A DNA stretch of 64,000 nt, taken from positions 3,782,001 through 3,846,000 of the forward strand of contig NZ_CP177144.1 of assembly GCF_050389775.1 (NCBI RefSeq). Reading direction: 5' to 3'. Every line of letters starts with the position of its first letter. Position 1 is the first letter of the stretch. This document shows positions 42,759 to 52,520 of the stretch, in pieces. The translations under genes were made by a program, and so were the position numbers. This DNA comes from Marinibacterium sp050389775. GTDB taxonomy: Bacteria; Pseudomonadota; Alphaproteobacteria; Rhodobacterales; Rhodobacteraceae. Under the pieces are notes generated by a model. The model was not told the DNA's origin. It saw nothing but the letters and a program-made list of their open reading frames with translations, and ran no database searches.

Positions 42759-44881
42759 AACGCCTGACCCGCTCTGCCCGCAAATCCGCGTCCGCCCCCC
42801 GCGACAGCGACAAGACTGCCGATATGCCCCAGGAACTTGCCCCGCCTGCGCCCTCGCCCCTGCTGGCGCTGGTCGAAAGCCTGGGCGACCAGATCAACAC
42901 CTTCCTGGTCGAGGAGCAGGACAAGCCCGTGCGGCTCGAAGAGGCCGACGGGGCCATGGCCGACCTGGCCGAGATCGTCGAACGCCTGCGTGCCACTCAT
43001 TTCAAGCTGATCCGCCAGAACGAGACGCAGACCATCGGCGAAGGCCAGCTTGAGCTGAAGCGCCGGCACGAGATGCGCGATGTGGGCAAGCGTTTCGACA
43101 CCACCGTGGGCACCGTCATCCGCTCTCTGATCGCCTGCGGCGACGATGGCAAGCAGGCCACGGAAAACGCGGTCGAGACCTTTGCGACGGTGGTGACGGC
43201 GGCCGACGACATCCGCAAGACCATTGCGGAGGTGACCCAGCGCGTCACGGCGTCGGAGGAAAGCGTCAAGCGGGCGTCCGATCGGGCGGATGAGGCGCTG
43301 AAGATCACCAAGGACGTGGCCGGCGCGGCGCAGGAAATCGTCAAGCTGGTCGACCTGATCGAGGAAATTGCCTTCAAGACCAACATGCTGGCGATCAACG
43401 CCAGTATCGAGGCCGCCCGTGCCGGCCCGGCCGGGCGCGGCTTTGCCGTGGTCGCCCAGGAGGTCAAGAGCCTGTCCAAGAACACCTCCGAGGCGGCCTT
43501 TCGCGTCAAGCAGACCGCGCTGGAGATGAGCCGCGCGGCCGACAACATGACCGTGGCCGTCGAGACCAACAAGGCTGCCAATGCCGAGGTGTCGAAACTG
43601 GCCTCGGACGTGGTCGAGGCCATCGATGCCCAGGTCCATTCCACCGAGCGGATCAACGAATGCGCCCAGGCGACCAATGCCGAGATGAGCAAGGTCCAGA
43701 CCGGCATCCTGTCGATCCAGGAACAGGCCCGGCGGCTGACCGAGGAAACCTCGGATTTCGTGCGCCATATTTCGGCCGAGCCCGGCGTTACGGCTGACAC
43801 GGTGACCTTTGGCCAGTCGGCGGATTTCTCCGGCCCGCTGGGGGTTTACGGCACCAACCTGCGCAAGGGGATCGAGCTGGCCTTTGCCCAGGTCACGGCC
43901 GCCGGCGGCATCCACGGGCGTCGCCCGGTGTTGCGGGCGATGGACGACGGCTATGACCCGGATCGCGCGCTGGAAAACGTCCGCAACCTGGTGCGCGGGG
44001 GCGAGGTCTTTGCCCTGGTCGGCGCCGTGGGCACGCCCACGTCCAAGCTGAGCGAACGGATCGCGCGGGGCGGCCAGGTGCCTTTCATCGGGCCGGCCAC
44101 CGGCACGGGTTTCCTGCGTGGGGCCGAGCGGACCCATGTGCTGAACATCCGCGCGTCTTATGCCGACGAGGCGGCCGCGCTGGTCGATCATTTCGCGGCC
44201 AGGGGCAAGCTGAAGGATTGCGCCATGTTCCTGCAGGCGGATGCCTATGGCATGTCGATGCGCGAGGCCCTGACCGCCGCGCTGAGCCGCCACAACGCCT
44301 CGATCGAGGTCTTTGCGCCCTATGAACGGACGACGGGCGACGTGTCGGAGGCGATCCGCATCATTGCCGAGGCCCGGCCCGAAATGGTGTTCATGGCCGG
44401 CACGCCCAAGCCCACGGCCGCGTTCATGCAGGGGCTGCGCAAGCAGGACGTCGAGGCCGAGTTCGGCACGATTTCCTTCGTGAACGGCAGCGAATTCGTG
44501 CGCCATGCCGGGCGCGACGGGGCCGGTACGGTGATCAGCCAGGTCGTGCCCATCCCGACCGACCAGCGGTCGGACCTTGTACGCGGCTATAGGACGGCGC
44601 TTGACCGGCATGACCCCGACACCAAGCCCGATTTCTCGCATCTGGAGGGCTATGTGATCGGCATGACGGCCTGCAAGGTGCTGTCCGGCGCCGGCCCCAC
44701 ACCCACGCGGCAAGGCTTCCTGTCGACCGTCTTCGGGCAGCCGACGACGGTGCATATCGGTGAGCTGGGGCTGAAGTACGGGCCGGGGAACAACATCGGG
44801 ACCCAGAACGTCTTCATGTCGCAATTGGGCGACGACGGGCTGTTCCACCCGTTGAGCGGGGCTATCCGCAAGGTGGCGTGA
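42755..44881 (+). CDS. Soluble chemoreceptor fused to a branched-chain-amino-acid-type binding protein domain
   Basis: 708 residues. Residues 1-35 are basic, then Pro-rich. About 35-345 are helical and contain the chemoreceptor signalling tip EEIAFKTNMLAINASIEAARAG (about 203-224) and GRGFAVVAQEVKSLSKNTSEAA. From about 348 (VTFGQSADFSGPLGVYGTNL, then GIELAFAQVTAAGGIHGRR) to the end is a complete type I periplasmic-binding-protein domain of the Peripla_BP_6 (LivJ-like) family. No signal peptide and no transmembrane helix are visible, so both halves should be cytoplasmic. The domain order is the reverse of normal receptors. CheA/CheW contact residues at the tip look kept, except Gln to Lys in IAFKTN. 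Confidence 0.9.
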   Translation: MKRLTRSARKSASAPRDSDKTADMPQELAPPAPSPLLALVESLGDQINTFLVEEQDKPVRLEEADGAMADLAEIVERLRATHFKLIRQNETQTIGEGQLELKRRHEMRDVGKRFDTTVGTVIRSLIACGDDGKQATENAVETFATVVTAADDIRKTIAEVTQRVTASEESVKRASDRADEALKITKDVAGAAQEIVKLVDLIEEIAFKTNMLAINASIEAARAGPAGRGFAVVAQEVKSLSKNTSEAAFRVKQTALEMSRAADNMTVAVETNKAANAEVSKLASDVVEAIDAQVHSTERINECAQATNAEMSKVQTGILSIQEQARRLTEETSDFVRHISAEPGVTADTVTFGQSADFSGPLGVYGTNLRKGIELAFAQVTAAGGIHGRRPVLRAMDDGYDPDRALENVRNLVRGGEVFALVGAVGTPTSKLSERIARGGQVPFIGPATGTGFLRGAERTHVLNIRASYADEAAALVDHFAARGKLKDCAMFLQADAYGMSMREALTAALSRHNASIEVFAPYERTTGDVSEAIRIIAEARPEMVFMAGTPKPTAAFMQGLRKQDVEAEFGTISFVNGSEFVRHAGRDGAGTVISQVVPIPTDQRSDLVRGYRTALDRHDPDTKPDFSHLEGYVIGMTACKVLSGAGPTPTRQGFLSTVFGQPTTVHIGELGLKYGPGNNIGTQNVFMSQLGDDGLFHPLSGAIRKVA

Positions 44882-45116
44882 TGCGGGGGATCATGGCGGC
44901 CAGACAATGGCCCCCGACCGCGCGGGTTTCGCAATGTGACACGGCCGGACGGAAGACGGCGCTTGCACCGCGTCCTGCCTGAACTCGTCGCTGTAGTTGC
45001 CTGTCCCCATGTCGGCCTCATTGCCTCAACGTTAAGGCGCAATGCGGCTGCAATTCCAGGGGCACCTCATTCATCGGGATCCGGCGTAAAATTAGACCCG
45101 GGCCCATTAGGGGCCG
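44882..45116. other. Intergenic region after the receptor fusion gene
   Basis: With the repeat and terminator that follow, 420 bases separate the receptor gene from the convergent nqrF. No gene seen; no clear terminator for the receptor gene itself. Confidence 0.5.
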
Positions 45117-45195
45117 GCCCCAAAAGTGACAGCCCCAAAAGGGATATGCCGCAAACGGGCCAGGCCGCAAAAGACACCGCCCCAATAGAAAAAGG
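45117..45195. repeat. Five degenerate 15-16 bp direct repeats
   Basis: Units start at 45117, 45132, 45148, 45164 and 45179 with the core GCCSCAAWAG (GCCCCAAAAG, GCCCCAAAAG, GCCGCAAACG, GCCGCAAAAG, GCCCCAATAG). They lie just beyond the nqrF terminator. Confidence 0.65.
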
Positions 45196-45213
45196 AGGCC
45201 GAAGCCCCCTTTT
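45190..45213 (-). terminator. Terminator of the nqr operon
   Basis: AAAAGG-A-GGC, loop CGAA, GCC-C-CCTTTT: a 9-bp stem with one mismatch, flanked by A/T runs on both sides, so it can serve the nqr transcript on the minus strand, 89 bases after the nqrF stop. Confidence 0.7.
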
Positions 45214-45301
45214 CCCTTTGTCTGTCGGCCACGGGCCGCTGGTGCTTGTCCGTCAGCCACGGGCCGGTGTCGCGAACCGTACTGGCCCGCGCGAACCAAG
45301 A

Positions 45302-46525
45302 TCACCCGCCGAAATCGTCCAGCATGATGTCTTCGCGGTCGACGCCCAGCTCGAGCAGCATGTTGATCACCGAGCTGTTCATGATCGGCGGACCGCACAT
45401 GTAGAACTCGCAATCTTCGGGCGCCGGGTGGTTCTTAAGGTATTCCTCGTAGAGCACGTTGTGGATGAAGCCGGTGTAGCCCTTCCAATCGTCCTCGGGC
45501 AGCGCATCCGACAGGGCCACGTGCCATTCGAAGTTCGGGAACTCGGCCGCCAGCTGGTCGAAATCCTCGACGAAGAACATCTCGCGCTTGGACCGCGCGC
45601 CGTACCAGAAGGAAATCTTGCGGTTGCGGTTTTCCAGCCGCTTGAGCTGGTCGAAGATGTGCGACCGCATCGGCGCCATGCCGGCGCCCCCGCCGATGAA
45701 GACCATTTCCTTCTCGGTGTCGCGGGCGAAGAACTCGCCGAACGGCCCTGAGATGGTCACCTTGTCACCCGGCTTGAGGTTGAAGATGTAGGACGACATC
45801 TGGCCCGGGGGGATGCCCGCAGACCCCGGCGGCGGCGAGGCCACCCGGACGTTGAGCATGATCATGCCCTTCTCGTCCGGGTAGTTGGCCATCGAATAGG
45901 CCCGCTCGATCGGCTCGTCGACGATCGATTCGTATTGCCACAGGTTGAAGCGGTCCCAGTCCTCGCGATACTCGTCCTCGACGTCGAACTCGGTGTACTT
46001 CAGCTTGTGCGCGGGCGCCTCGATCTGGATGTAGCCGCCGGCACGGAAGTTCACGTCCTCGCCCTCGGGCAGGTCCAGCACCAGCGCCTTGATGAAGGTC
46101 GCCACGTTCTCGTTCGAACGCACGGTGCATTCCCATTTCTTGACGCCGAAGACCTCTTCGGGAACCTCGATTTCCATGTCCTGCTTGACCGCGACCTGGC
46201 AGGACAGCCGGTCGCCGCAGGACGCCTCGCGCTTGGTGATGTGGGATTCCTCGGTCGGCAGGATCGACCCGCCGCCCGAATGGATCTTGACCCGGCATTG
46301 CGCGCAGGTGCCACCGCCGCCACAGGCGGAGGGCACGAACATCTTTTCCGCCGCCAGGGTCTGCAGCAGCTTGCCGCCGGCCGGCACCGAAATGGTCTTT
46401 TCGCCGTTGATGGTGATGTTCACGTTGCCGGAACTCACCAGCTTGGAGCGGGCCGCCAGGATGATCGACACCAGCGCGATGACGATCAGCGTGAACAGGA
46501 CGACGCCCAGTGAGAAAGTTGCCAT
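45302..46525 (-). CDS. nqrF: Na+-translocating NADH:quinone reductase subunit F
   Basis: 407 residues, full length. N-terminal transmembrane helix (about 5-25), plant-type 2Fe-2S domain with Cys in SACGGGGTCAQCRVKI and LSCQV, FAD domain with RAYSMANYP, and NADH domain with GGGAGMAPMRSH and YMCGPP. It is the electron entry point from NADH in the sodium pump. Last gene of the operon. Confidence 0.97.
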   Translation of the reverse strand: MATFSLGVVLFTLIVIALVSIILAARSKLVSSGNVNITINGEKTISVPAGGKLLQTLAAEKMFVPSACGGGGTCAQCRVKIHSGGGSILPTEESHITKREASCGDRLSCQVAVKQDMEIEVPEEVFGVKKWECTVRSNENVATFIKALVLDLPEGEDVNFRAGGYIQIEAPAHKLKYTEFDVEDEYREDWDRFNLWQYESIVDEPIERAYSMANYPDEKGMIMLNVRVASPPPGSAGIPPGQMSSYIFNLKPGDKVTISGPFGEFFARDTEKEMVFIGGGAGMAPMRSHIFDQLKRLENRNRKISFWYGARSKREMFFVEDFDQLAAEFPNFEWHVALSDALPEDDWKGYTGFIHNVLYEEYLKNHPAPEDCEFYMCGPPIMNSSVINMLLELGVDREDIMLDDFGG

Positions 46526-46535
46526 GTCCGCCCCC

Positions 46536-47144
46536 TTAGAGTTTCACGCCGCTGAAGGACATGAAGGCCATGGCCATCAGACCCGCGGTGATGAAGGTGA
46601 TGCCAAGCCCCTGCAGCCCGTCGGGAATGTCGGAATACTTGAGCTTTTCGCGCACGCCGGCCATGGCGGTGATCGCCAGCGCCCAGCCGAAGCCCGAAGA
46701 GATCCCGTAGGTCGTGGCCTCGGCAAAGTTGTAGCTGCGTTCGACCATGAAGAGCGACCCGCCCAGGATGGCGCAGTTCACGGTGATCAGCGGCAGGTAG
46801 ACCCCGAGCGCGTTGTAGAGCGGCGGGAAGTACTTATCGAGGATCATCTCCAGGATCTGCACCAGCGCGGCGATGACCCCGATATAGGAGATCAGGCCGA
46901 GGAAGGTCAGGTCGACATCCGGGAAGCCGGCCCAGGCCAGGGCGCCGGGGGCCAGCAGGTAATTCAGGATGAGGTTGTTGGCCGGCACGGTGATAGCCTG
47001 CACGACCATGACCGAGATGCCCAGGCCGATGGCCGTGGCGACCTTCTTGGACACGGCGAGAAAGGTGCACATGCCCAGGAAGAAGGACAGGGCCAGGTTC
47101 TCGACGAAGATGGCCTTGACGGCAAGCGAGAGAAGACCTTCCAT
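46536..47144 (-). CDS. nqrE: Na+-translocating NADH:quinone reductase subunit E
   Basis: 202 residues, six transmembrane helices. The two conserved intramembrane Cys are in LGMCTFLAVSK and TVNCAILGG; with the pair in NqrD they hold the iron (2Fe-2S) site between the two subunits. Its ATG overlaps the nqrD stop. Confidence 0.97.
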   Translation of the reverse strand: MEGLLSLAVKAIFVENLALSFFLGMCTFLAVSKKVATAIGLGISVMVVQAITVPANNLILNYLLAPGALAWAGFPDVDLTFLGLISYIGVIAALVQILEMILDKYFPPLYNALGVYLPLITVNCAILGGSLFMVERSYNFAEATTYGISSGFGWALAITAMAGVREKLKYSDIPDGLQGLGITFITAGLMAMAFMSFSGVKL

Positions 47145-47797
47145 CAGTGCGCCTCCACGGTCTGGATACGGTATTCGCGTTCCTCGACCTGGCCGGGTTT
47201 CCAGGTCCGCACGGCCCAGATGATCAGGCCGATGACGAAGAAGGCCGAGGGCGGCAGCAGCAGCAGGCCGTTGGGCACGTACCAGCCGCCGTTGTTGACG
47301 GTCGGCAGGATGGTGATGCCGAACAGCGAGCCCGAGCCGAAGAGCTCGCGGACGACGCCGACGATCATCAGCAGCAGCCCGTAGCCCAGGCCGTTGCCGA
47401 CACCGTCGATGAAGGACGCGACCGGCGGGTTCTTCATGGCAAAGGCCTCGGCCCGGCCCATGACGATGCAGTTGGTGATGATCAGGCCGACAAAGACCGA
47501 CAGGGTCTTGGAGATCTCGTAGGCATAGGCCTTGAGCACCTGGTCGACGAGGATCACCAGCGAAGCGATGACGACCATCTGCACGATGATGCGGATCGAG
47601 CTGGGGATCTGGTTGCGCAGCATCGAGATGAACATCGACGAGAAGCCGGTCACCAGGGTCACGGCCAGGGCCATGACAAAGGCGACCTGCAGCGACGAGG
47701 TCACGGCGAGGGCCGAACAGATGCCCAGCACCTGCAGGGTGATCGGGTTGTTGTCGACCAGCGGATCGACAAGTTGAGAACGGTAAGTCTGTGCCAT
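47144..47797 (-). CDS. nqrD: Na+-translocating NADH:quinone reductase subunit D
   Basis: 217 residues, homologous to NqrE, six transmembrane helices. Iron-site Cys are in LGICSALAVTS and ITNCIVMGR. Overlaps nqrC and nqrE by single bases. Confidence 0.97.
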   Translation of the reverse strand: MAQTYRSQLVDPLVDNNPITLQVLGICSALAVTSSLQVAFVMALAVTLVTGFSSMFISMLRNQIPSSIRIIVQMVVIASLVILVDQVLKAYAYEISKTLSVFVGLIITNCIVMGRAEAFAMKNPPVASFIDGVGNGLGYGLLLMIVGVVRELFGSGSLFGITILPTVNNGGWYVPNGLLLLPPSAFFVIGLIIWAVRTWKPGQVEEREYRIQTVEAH

Positions 47798-48609
47798 CAG
47801 CCGACCTCTCCTGCTGTCAGGCGGTCCAGGAAGGTGCCATAGCCGGCCTCTCCCATCCAGAACCGCACCAGGTTGTCCACGCCGCGCGACGTGAGCGTCG
47901 CGCCGGCCAGTGCATCCACGTGATATTCCGCGCCCGCCGGGTTGGGCGACTTGGCGACCGAAATCGCCAGCGTGCCGTCATCGGTGAACAGTTTCTTGCC
48001 GTTCCACAGGGCCTTCCAGCGCGGGTTGTCGACCTCGGCGCCCAGGCCGGGGGTTTCGCCGTGCTGATAGAACTGCAGGCCGTAGATGTCGTTGCCATTC
48101 GCTTCCAGGGCGATGAAACCATAAAGCGTCGACCACAGGCCATAGCCTTCGATCGGCAGGATGACCTTGTCGATCGCCCCGGCATCGTCGCGCAGCAGGT
48201 AGATCATGCGATAGGCCTGCATCTGGCCGCCCAGCCCGGCCGGATCCTCGTCCAGCGCGCGGACGATGGCCGGATCGCCGGAGGCGGCGAGCTGGTCAAA
48301 GCTGTCGATGTCGAACTGGTCGGTGAAGGTCCCGGTGTCCAGGTCCAGCACATGGGGTTCGAAGCTGGCGAAAGCCTCGTTGACGGGCACGTCGGGATCA
48401 TAGACCCCGGCGACCTGCAGGATGTTGACGCGCTTGTCGCGCAGCTGGTTTTCCTGCTGCACCGGGCGCAGGGCCACGGCCGCGGCCGAGACGACCATCG
48501 AGGCCACGAGGCAGAGCGCCACGGCGACAAAGACGGTCTTGCCGACGGAATCGGCCGGCGCGTCGAGGAAACGGCGGATCAGGCCCTTTTGCTCATTTGC
48601 TTCAGGCAT
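47797..48609 (-). CDS. nqrC: Na+-translocating NADH:quinone reductase subunit C
   Basis: 270 residues: one N-terminal transmembrane helix (about 23-45) and a periplasmic domain carrying covalently bound FMN on the Thr of LAGATLTSRG. The attachment is made by ApbE, whose gene is at 51454. Overlaps nqrB by 8 bases. Confidence 0.97.
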   Translation of the reverse strand: MPEANEQKGLIRRFLDAPADSVGKTVFVAVALCLVASMVVSAAAVALRPVQQENQLRDKRVNILQVAGVYDPDVPVNEAFASFEPHVLDLDTGTFTDQFDIDSFDQLAASGDPAIVRALDEDPAGLGGQMQAYRMIYLLRDDAGAIDKVILPIEGYGLWSTLYGFIALEANGNDIYGLQFYQHGETPGLGAEVDNPRWKALWNGKKLFTDDGTLAISVAKSPNPAGAEYHVDALAGATLTSRGVDNLVRFWMGEAGYGTFLDRLTAGEVG

Positions 48610-49801
48610 GGCGCTTTGCCCTCCGTTTGATGTTGGCCTGAACGACGAAGTAGTCGATCAGCGGAGCGAAGACATTGCCGAAGAGGATGGCCAGCATCAT
48701 GCCTTCGGGGAAGGCCGGGTTGATGACCCGGATCATGACGACCATGAACCCGATCAGCGCCCCGTAGATGAACCGCCCGGTGTTGGTATGCGAGGCCGAG
48801 ACCGGCTCGGTGACCATGAAGGCCAGGCCGAAGGCATAACCGCCGACGACAAGGTGCCAGTACCAGGGCATGGCGAACATCGGGTTGCTGTCGGAACCGA
48901 TCCAGTTCAGCAGCGACGAAAAGGCGATCATGCCGGCCAGGCAGCCGACGACAAGCCGCCAGTTGGCGATGCGCGTGGCCAGCAGGAAACACAGGCCCAG
49001 AAGGCAGGCGATGGTCGATGTCTCGCCCATCGAACCCTGGATCGTGCCGACAAAGGCGTCCATCCAGGTGATGCCGTGCTGCGGCAGGGCCGCCACGCCG
49101 TCCGCGGCGCCGATGGCCAGGGCGGTGGCGCCCGAAAAGCCGTCGACCGGGGTCCAGACCGTGTCACCCGACATGTAGGCGGGATAGGCGAAATACAGGA
49201 ACGCCCGCCCGACCAGTGCCGGGTTGAGGAAGTTCTTGCCGGTGCCGCCAAAGACTTCCTTGCCGATGACCACGCCGAAGATGATGCCCAGGGCCACCTG
49301 CCACAGGGGCGTCGAGGCCGGCACGATCAGGGTGTAGAGCATCGACGAGACCAGGAAGCCTTCGTTGACCTCGTGCTTGCGGACCACGGCGAAGATGACT
49401 TCGAAGATGCCCCCGGCCACCAGAGTGACCACGTAGATCGGCAGGAAGTACAGCAGCCCGTGCAGCATATTGGCCAGCGGGTTGGCGGCGTTGAAGCCGA
49501 TGCCCAGGCCTTCGATGATCGCGGCACGCCAGCCCGATGCGCCGTATTCGGCGATCGCCATGTTGGTCTGCAGGCCCGTGTTGTAGAGCGAGAAGAGAAT
49601 GCAGGGGATCGTGGCGATGACCACGTAGGTCATGATCCGCTTCATGTCGATGTAGGACCGGGCATGCGGTGCCACGGTCGTGACCGTCTTGGGCGTGTAG
49701 ATGAAGCTTTCGATCATCTCGTAGATGGGAAAGTACTTCTCGTACTTGCCGCCCTTGACGAATGACGGCTCAATCCTGTCGAAGAATGCGCGAAGACCCA
49801 T
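48602..49801 (-). CDS. nqrB: Na+-translocating NADH:quinone reductase subunit B
   Basis: 399 residues, about ten transmembrane helices. The second covalent FMN site is the Thr in DGFSGATALAIG. It binds riboflavin and quinone and forms the Na+ path. The N-terminal 50 residues are cytoplasmic and contact NqrA. Confidence 0.97.
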   Translation of the reverse strand: MGLRAFFDRIEPSFVKGGKYEKYFPIYEMIESFIYTPKTVTTVAPHARSYIDMKRIMTYVVIATIPCILFSLYNTGLQTNMAIAEYGASGWRAAIIEGLGIGFNAANPLANMLHGLLYFLPIYVVTLVAGGIFEVIFAVVRKHEVNEGFLVSSMLYTLIVPASTPLWQVALGIIFGVVIGKEVFGGTGKNFLNPALVGRAFLYFAYPAYMSGDTVWTPVDGFSGATALAIGAADGVAALPQHGITWMDAFVGTIQGSMGETSTIACLLGLCFLLATRIANWRLVVGCLAGMIAFSSLLNWIGSDSNPMFAMPWYWHLVVGGYAFGLAFMVTEPVSASHTNTGRFIYGALIGFMVVMIRVINPAFPEGMMLAILFGNVFAPLIDYFVVQANIKRRAKRHA

Positions 49802-49806
49802 GCGCC

Positions 49807-51171
49807 TTACCCCTCCTTCTCGATCTTGGTGAGGCTGTCGCGCAGGGCGATGCCATATTCATACTTGGCGGGGCAGGCAAAGCCGCAGAGCGCCACGTCT
49901 TCCTCGTCCAGCTCCAGGGCGCCAAGCGCCTGGGCGGTGTCGGTGTCCATGACAAGCAGCGCGCGCAGCAGCTGGGTGGGCAGGAAATCCTGCGGCATCA
50001 GCTGTTCGAAGGTGCCGATCGGCACCATGGCCCGGCGGCCGCCATTGAGGTTCGATGTCAACGCGTAAAGCTTGTCGCTCAGCGCCGAGCCCAGCACGGG
50101 CTGGAAGGCATATTTGGACGCCATGGGGCGAATCCAGCCCATCGGGATCTGCTTGTGGTCTTCCTCGATCAGGGTGACCTGGCGGGCGTACCGGCCGAGA
50201 TAGGCCGTGGCCCCCTCGCCCGCGCGGCCGCTCAGGATCGAGCCCGAGATCATGCGCACCGGCACGTCGGTCGCGGCCAGGTCCTCGGCACACAGATCGG
50301 TGATCGAAGCGCCGGACACCGTGCGCACCAGGCGCGGGCGCGGGCTCAGCGGGCCGGTCAGGGCGACGATTCGCCGGCTGTCGAGCCGGCCGGTCTGCAT
50401 CAGCCGGCCGATGGCGATGACGTCATGATAGCCGATGGTCCAGACCGTGCGGCTGGACGTGGGCGGTTCGAGGAAATGCATGTGGGTGCCGGCCAGGCCG
50501 GCCGGATGCGGCCCGGAGAAGGCGGCGGCGGTGATGCCGGGCTGATCGCCCCCGGGCACCTGGGCGCCGGTCTCGTGGCACAGGTAGGTTGCCCCGTCGC
50601 TCAGCGCGGCGACGGCGGCCAGGCCGCGGACAAAGGCCGGGGCGTCGTCGTTGATGATGATCGCCGCATCGGCCGACAGCGGTTCGCTGTCCATCGCGGT
50701 GACATAGATCGCGGCCGGGCGGGTGTCGGGCGCGGGAACCTTGGAATACGGCCGGGTGCGGAACGCCGTCCACAGCCCCGAGGCACAGAGCCGCTCGGCG
50801 ATGCCCTCGCCCGTGGTGTCGTCACCGATTCCCGAGAAATCCAGGGGCTCGGCCGCGGCGGGATCGACCTCGATCTCGATGCTGACCAGCGCGCGCCGGG
50901 CACCGCGGTTGATCGCCTTGACCCGGCCCGAGACCGGCGCGGTCACCTGGACCTGCGGCGTGTCCTTGTGGGCCAGGACGGGCGCACCGGCGGCGATCAC
51001 ATCACCTTCCTGAACGGCGAGGCGGGGCTTCAGCCCGATGTAATCCTGTCCGAGAATGGCCACGGTCCGGACCGTCGCTGCGTCCTCGATCGCATCACCG
51101 GGTGCCCCCAGCACCGGAACGTCGAGACCTTTTTTCAACGAATGTTGCTGCACGTCTTGTGTCCTGTCCAT
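49807..51171 (-). CDS. nqrA: Na+-translocating NADH:quinone reductase subunit A
   Basis: 454 residues, soluble, membrane-associated. Starts MDRTQDVQQHSLKKGLDVPV; the family motif GLDxPxxG and the lipoyl-like VQEGDVIAAGAPVLAHKD are present. First gene of nqrABCDEF; the six genes are separated by at most 10 bases or overlap. Confidence 0.96.
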   Translation of the reverse strand: MDRTQDVQQHSLKKGLDVPVLGAPGDAIEDAATVRTVAILGQDYIGLKPRLAVQEGDVIAAGAPVLAHKDTPQVQVTAPVSGRVKAINRGARRALVSIEIEVDPAAAEPLDFSGIGDDTTGEGIAERLCASGLWTAFRTRPYSKVPAPDTRPAAIYVTAMDSEPLSADAAIIINDDAPAFVRGLAAVAALSDGATYLCHETGAQVPGGDQPGITAAAFSGPHPAGLAGTHMHFLEPPTSSRTVWTIGYHDVIAIGRLMQTGRLDSRRIVALTGPLSPRPRLVRTVSGASITDLCAEDLAATDVPVRMISGSILSGRAGEGATAYLGRYARQVTLIEEDHKQIPMGWIRPMASKYAFQPVLGSALSDKLYALTSNLNGGRRAMVPIGTFEQLMPQDFLPTQLLRALLVMDTDTAQALGALELDEEDVALCGFACPAKYEYGIALRDSLTKIEKEG

Positions 51172-51453
51172 TTTCCGGCTGCCTTATGCGACACCGGCGT
51201 CCGGTTTGAAAGCCGTTTAGCCCCTCTGCGACGAATTCCGTTGAATCAGCGACCGCCTGCCCAAAGTGCGATCTGCGACGATATGCAACCTAGACTTCGG
51301 TCGCAGGCCGCGATTTCCATCCCCGGCCCGCCCCTGCCCTGTCTCCCGTCCGCCCCGGCCGGGGAATTTCAGTGTTGAACCTCGGGGCGATCTGGCTCAG
51401 AAGCGGTTGAAACGTGCGCCCGATCGTCAACGCAATTCAGCGGAGTAGACCCC

Positions 51454-52485
51454 TTGTCGAATCCCCTTCTTCTTTCCCGCCGTAGCTTCATGGTCATGCC
51501 GCTCGCTCTTGCGGCCTGCAAGAAGGGGTGGTCGCTGCTCGAACTGACCGGGCTGACCATGGGCACCGGTTATTCCATCGCGGCCATCGACCATTCGCGT
51601 GCCGTCGACAAGGCAGAGCTTCAGGCCGCCGTCGACAAGGCGCTGGTCCAGGTCAACACGCAGATGTCGAACTGGGATGCCGGGTCGGAGATTTCGCGGT
51701 TCAACGCCGCGGCCACCGGCACCACCCTGCCCGTCTCGGCCGAGCTGGCCCATGTGATGCAGGCCGCCGCCGAGGTGCATGATGCGTCCGAAGGCCGTTT
51801 CGACGTGACCGTCGGCCCGCTGATCGACCTCTGGGGCTTTGGCGCCGGTCACACCCGCCAGGACATGCCCACCGATGCCGACATCGCCCGGGCGATGGAT
51901 TGCTGCGGCCAGGCGCGGTCGGTCGAGATCCGCGACGGCGCGCTGACCAAGACGACCGAGGGGGCCGAGGTCTACCTGTCGTCGATCGGCAAGGGCTTTG
52001 GCGTCGACCACGTGGCGCGGGCCATCGAGAGCTTTGGCATCACCGATTACATGGTCGAGATCGGCGGCGATCTCTACACCGCCGGGCGCAACCCCGACGG
52101 CCAGCCCTGGCAGATCGGCATCGAATCGCCCAGCCCGGTCGACCGCAACGTGCTGAAAGTTGTCGGCCTGTCGGACATGGGCATGGCCACCTCGGGCGAT
52201 TACCGCAACTTCTTTGACCACGACGGCCAGCGCTATTCGCACATCATCGATGCCACGACCGGCCGGCCCGTCACCCATGACACCGCGTCGGTGACCGTGC
52301 TGACCGAAAACGCCATGCTGGCCGATGCCTGGGCCACCGCCCTGCTGGTGCTGGGCCGCGAGCGCGGGCTTGAGATCGCAAATGATCGTGACATGGCGGT
52401 GCTCTTCGTTGACCGTGCCGCCGACGCGGCCAATAAGGGCTTCGAGGTCACGGCGTCCAACCGGTTCCAGGCGCTGAGCGCCTGA
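51454..52485 (+). CDS. apbE: ApbE FAD:protein FMN transferase
   Basis: 343 residues from a TTG at 51454 (GGAG eight bases upstream). The TTG is preferred because it includes a Tat-type SRRSFM signal followed by a lipobox ending in LALAAC; the first ATG would lose the twin Arg. Catalytic features: LTGLTMGTGYSI, MSNWDAGSEISRFN, and the metal/FAD site DVTVGPLIDLWGFG and MATSGDYRNF. It transfers FMN to the Thr residues of NqrB and NqrC. Divergent from nqrA, 282 bases apart. Confidence 0.95.
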   Translation: MSNPLLLSRRSFMVMPLALAACKKGWSLLELTGLTMGTGYSIAAIDHSRAVDKAELQAAVDKALVQVNTQMSNWDAGSEISRFNAAATGTTLPVSAELAHVMQAAAEVHDASEGRFDVTVGPLIDLWGFGAGHTRQDMPTDADIARAMDCCGQARSVEIRDGALTKTTEGAEVYLSSIGKGFGVDHVARAIESFGITDYMVEIGGDLYTAGRNPDGQPWQIGIESPSPVDRNVLKVVGLSDMGMATSGDYRNFFDHDGQRYSHIIDATTGRPVTHDTASVTVLTENAMLADAWATALLVLGRERGLEIANDRDMAVLFVDRAADAANKGFEVTASNRFQALSA

Positions 52486-52520
52486 ACCCACCTCAGCGGA
52501 CCGGCAAGAAGGGTCGTTAG

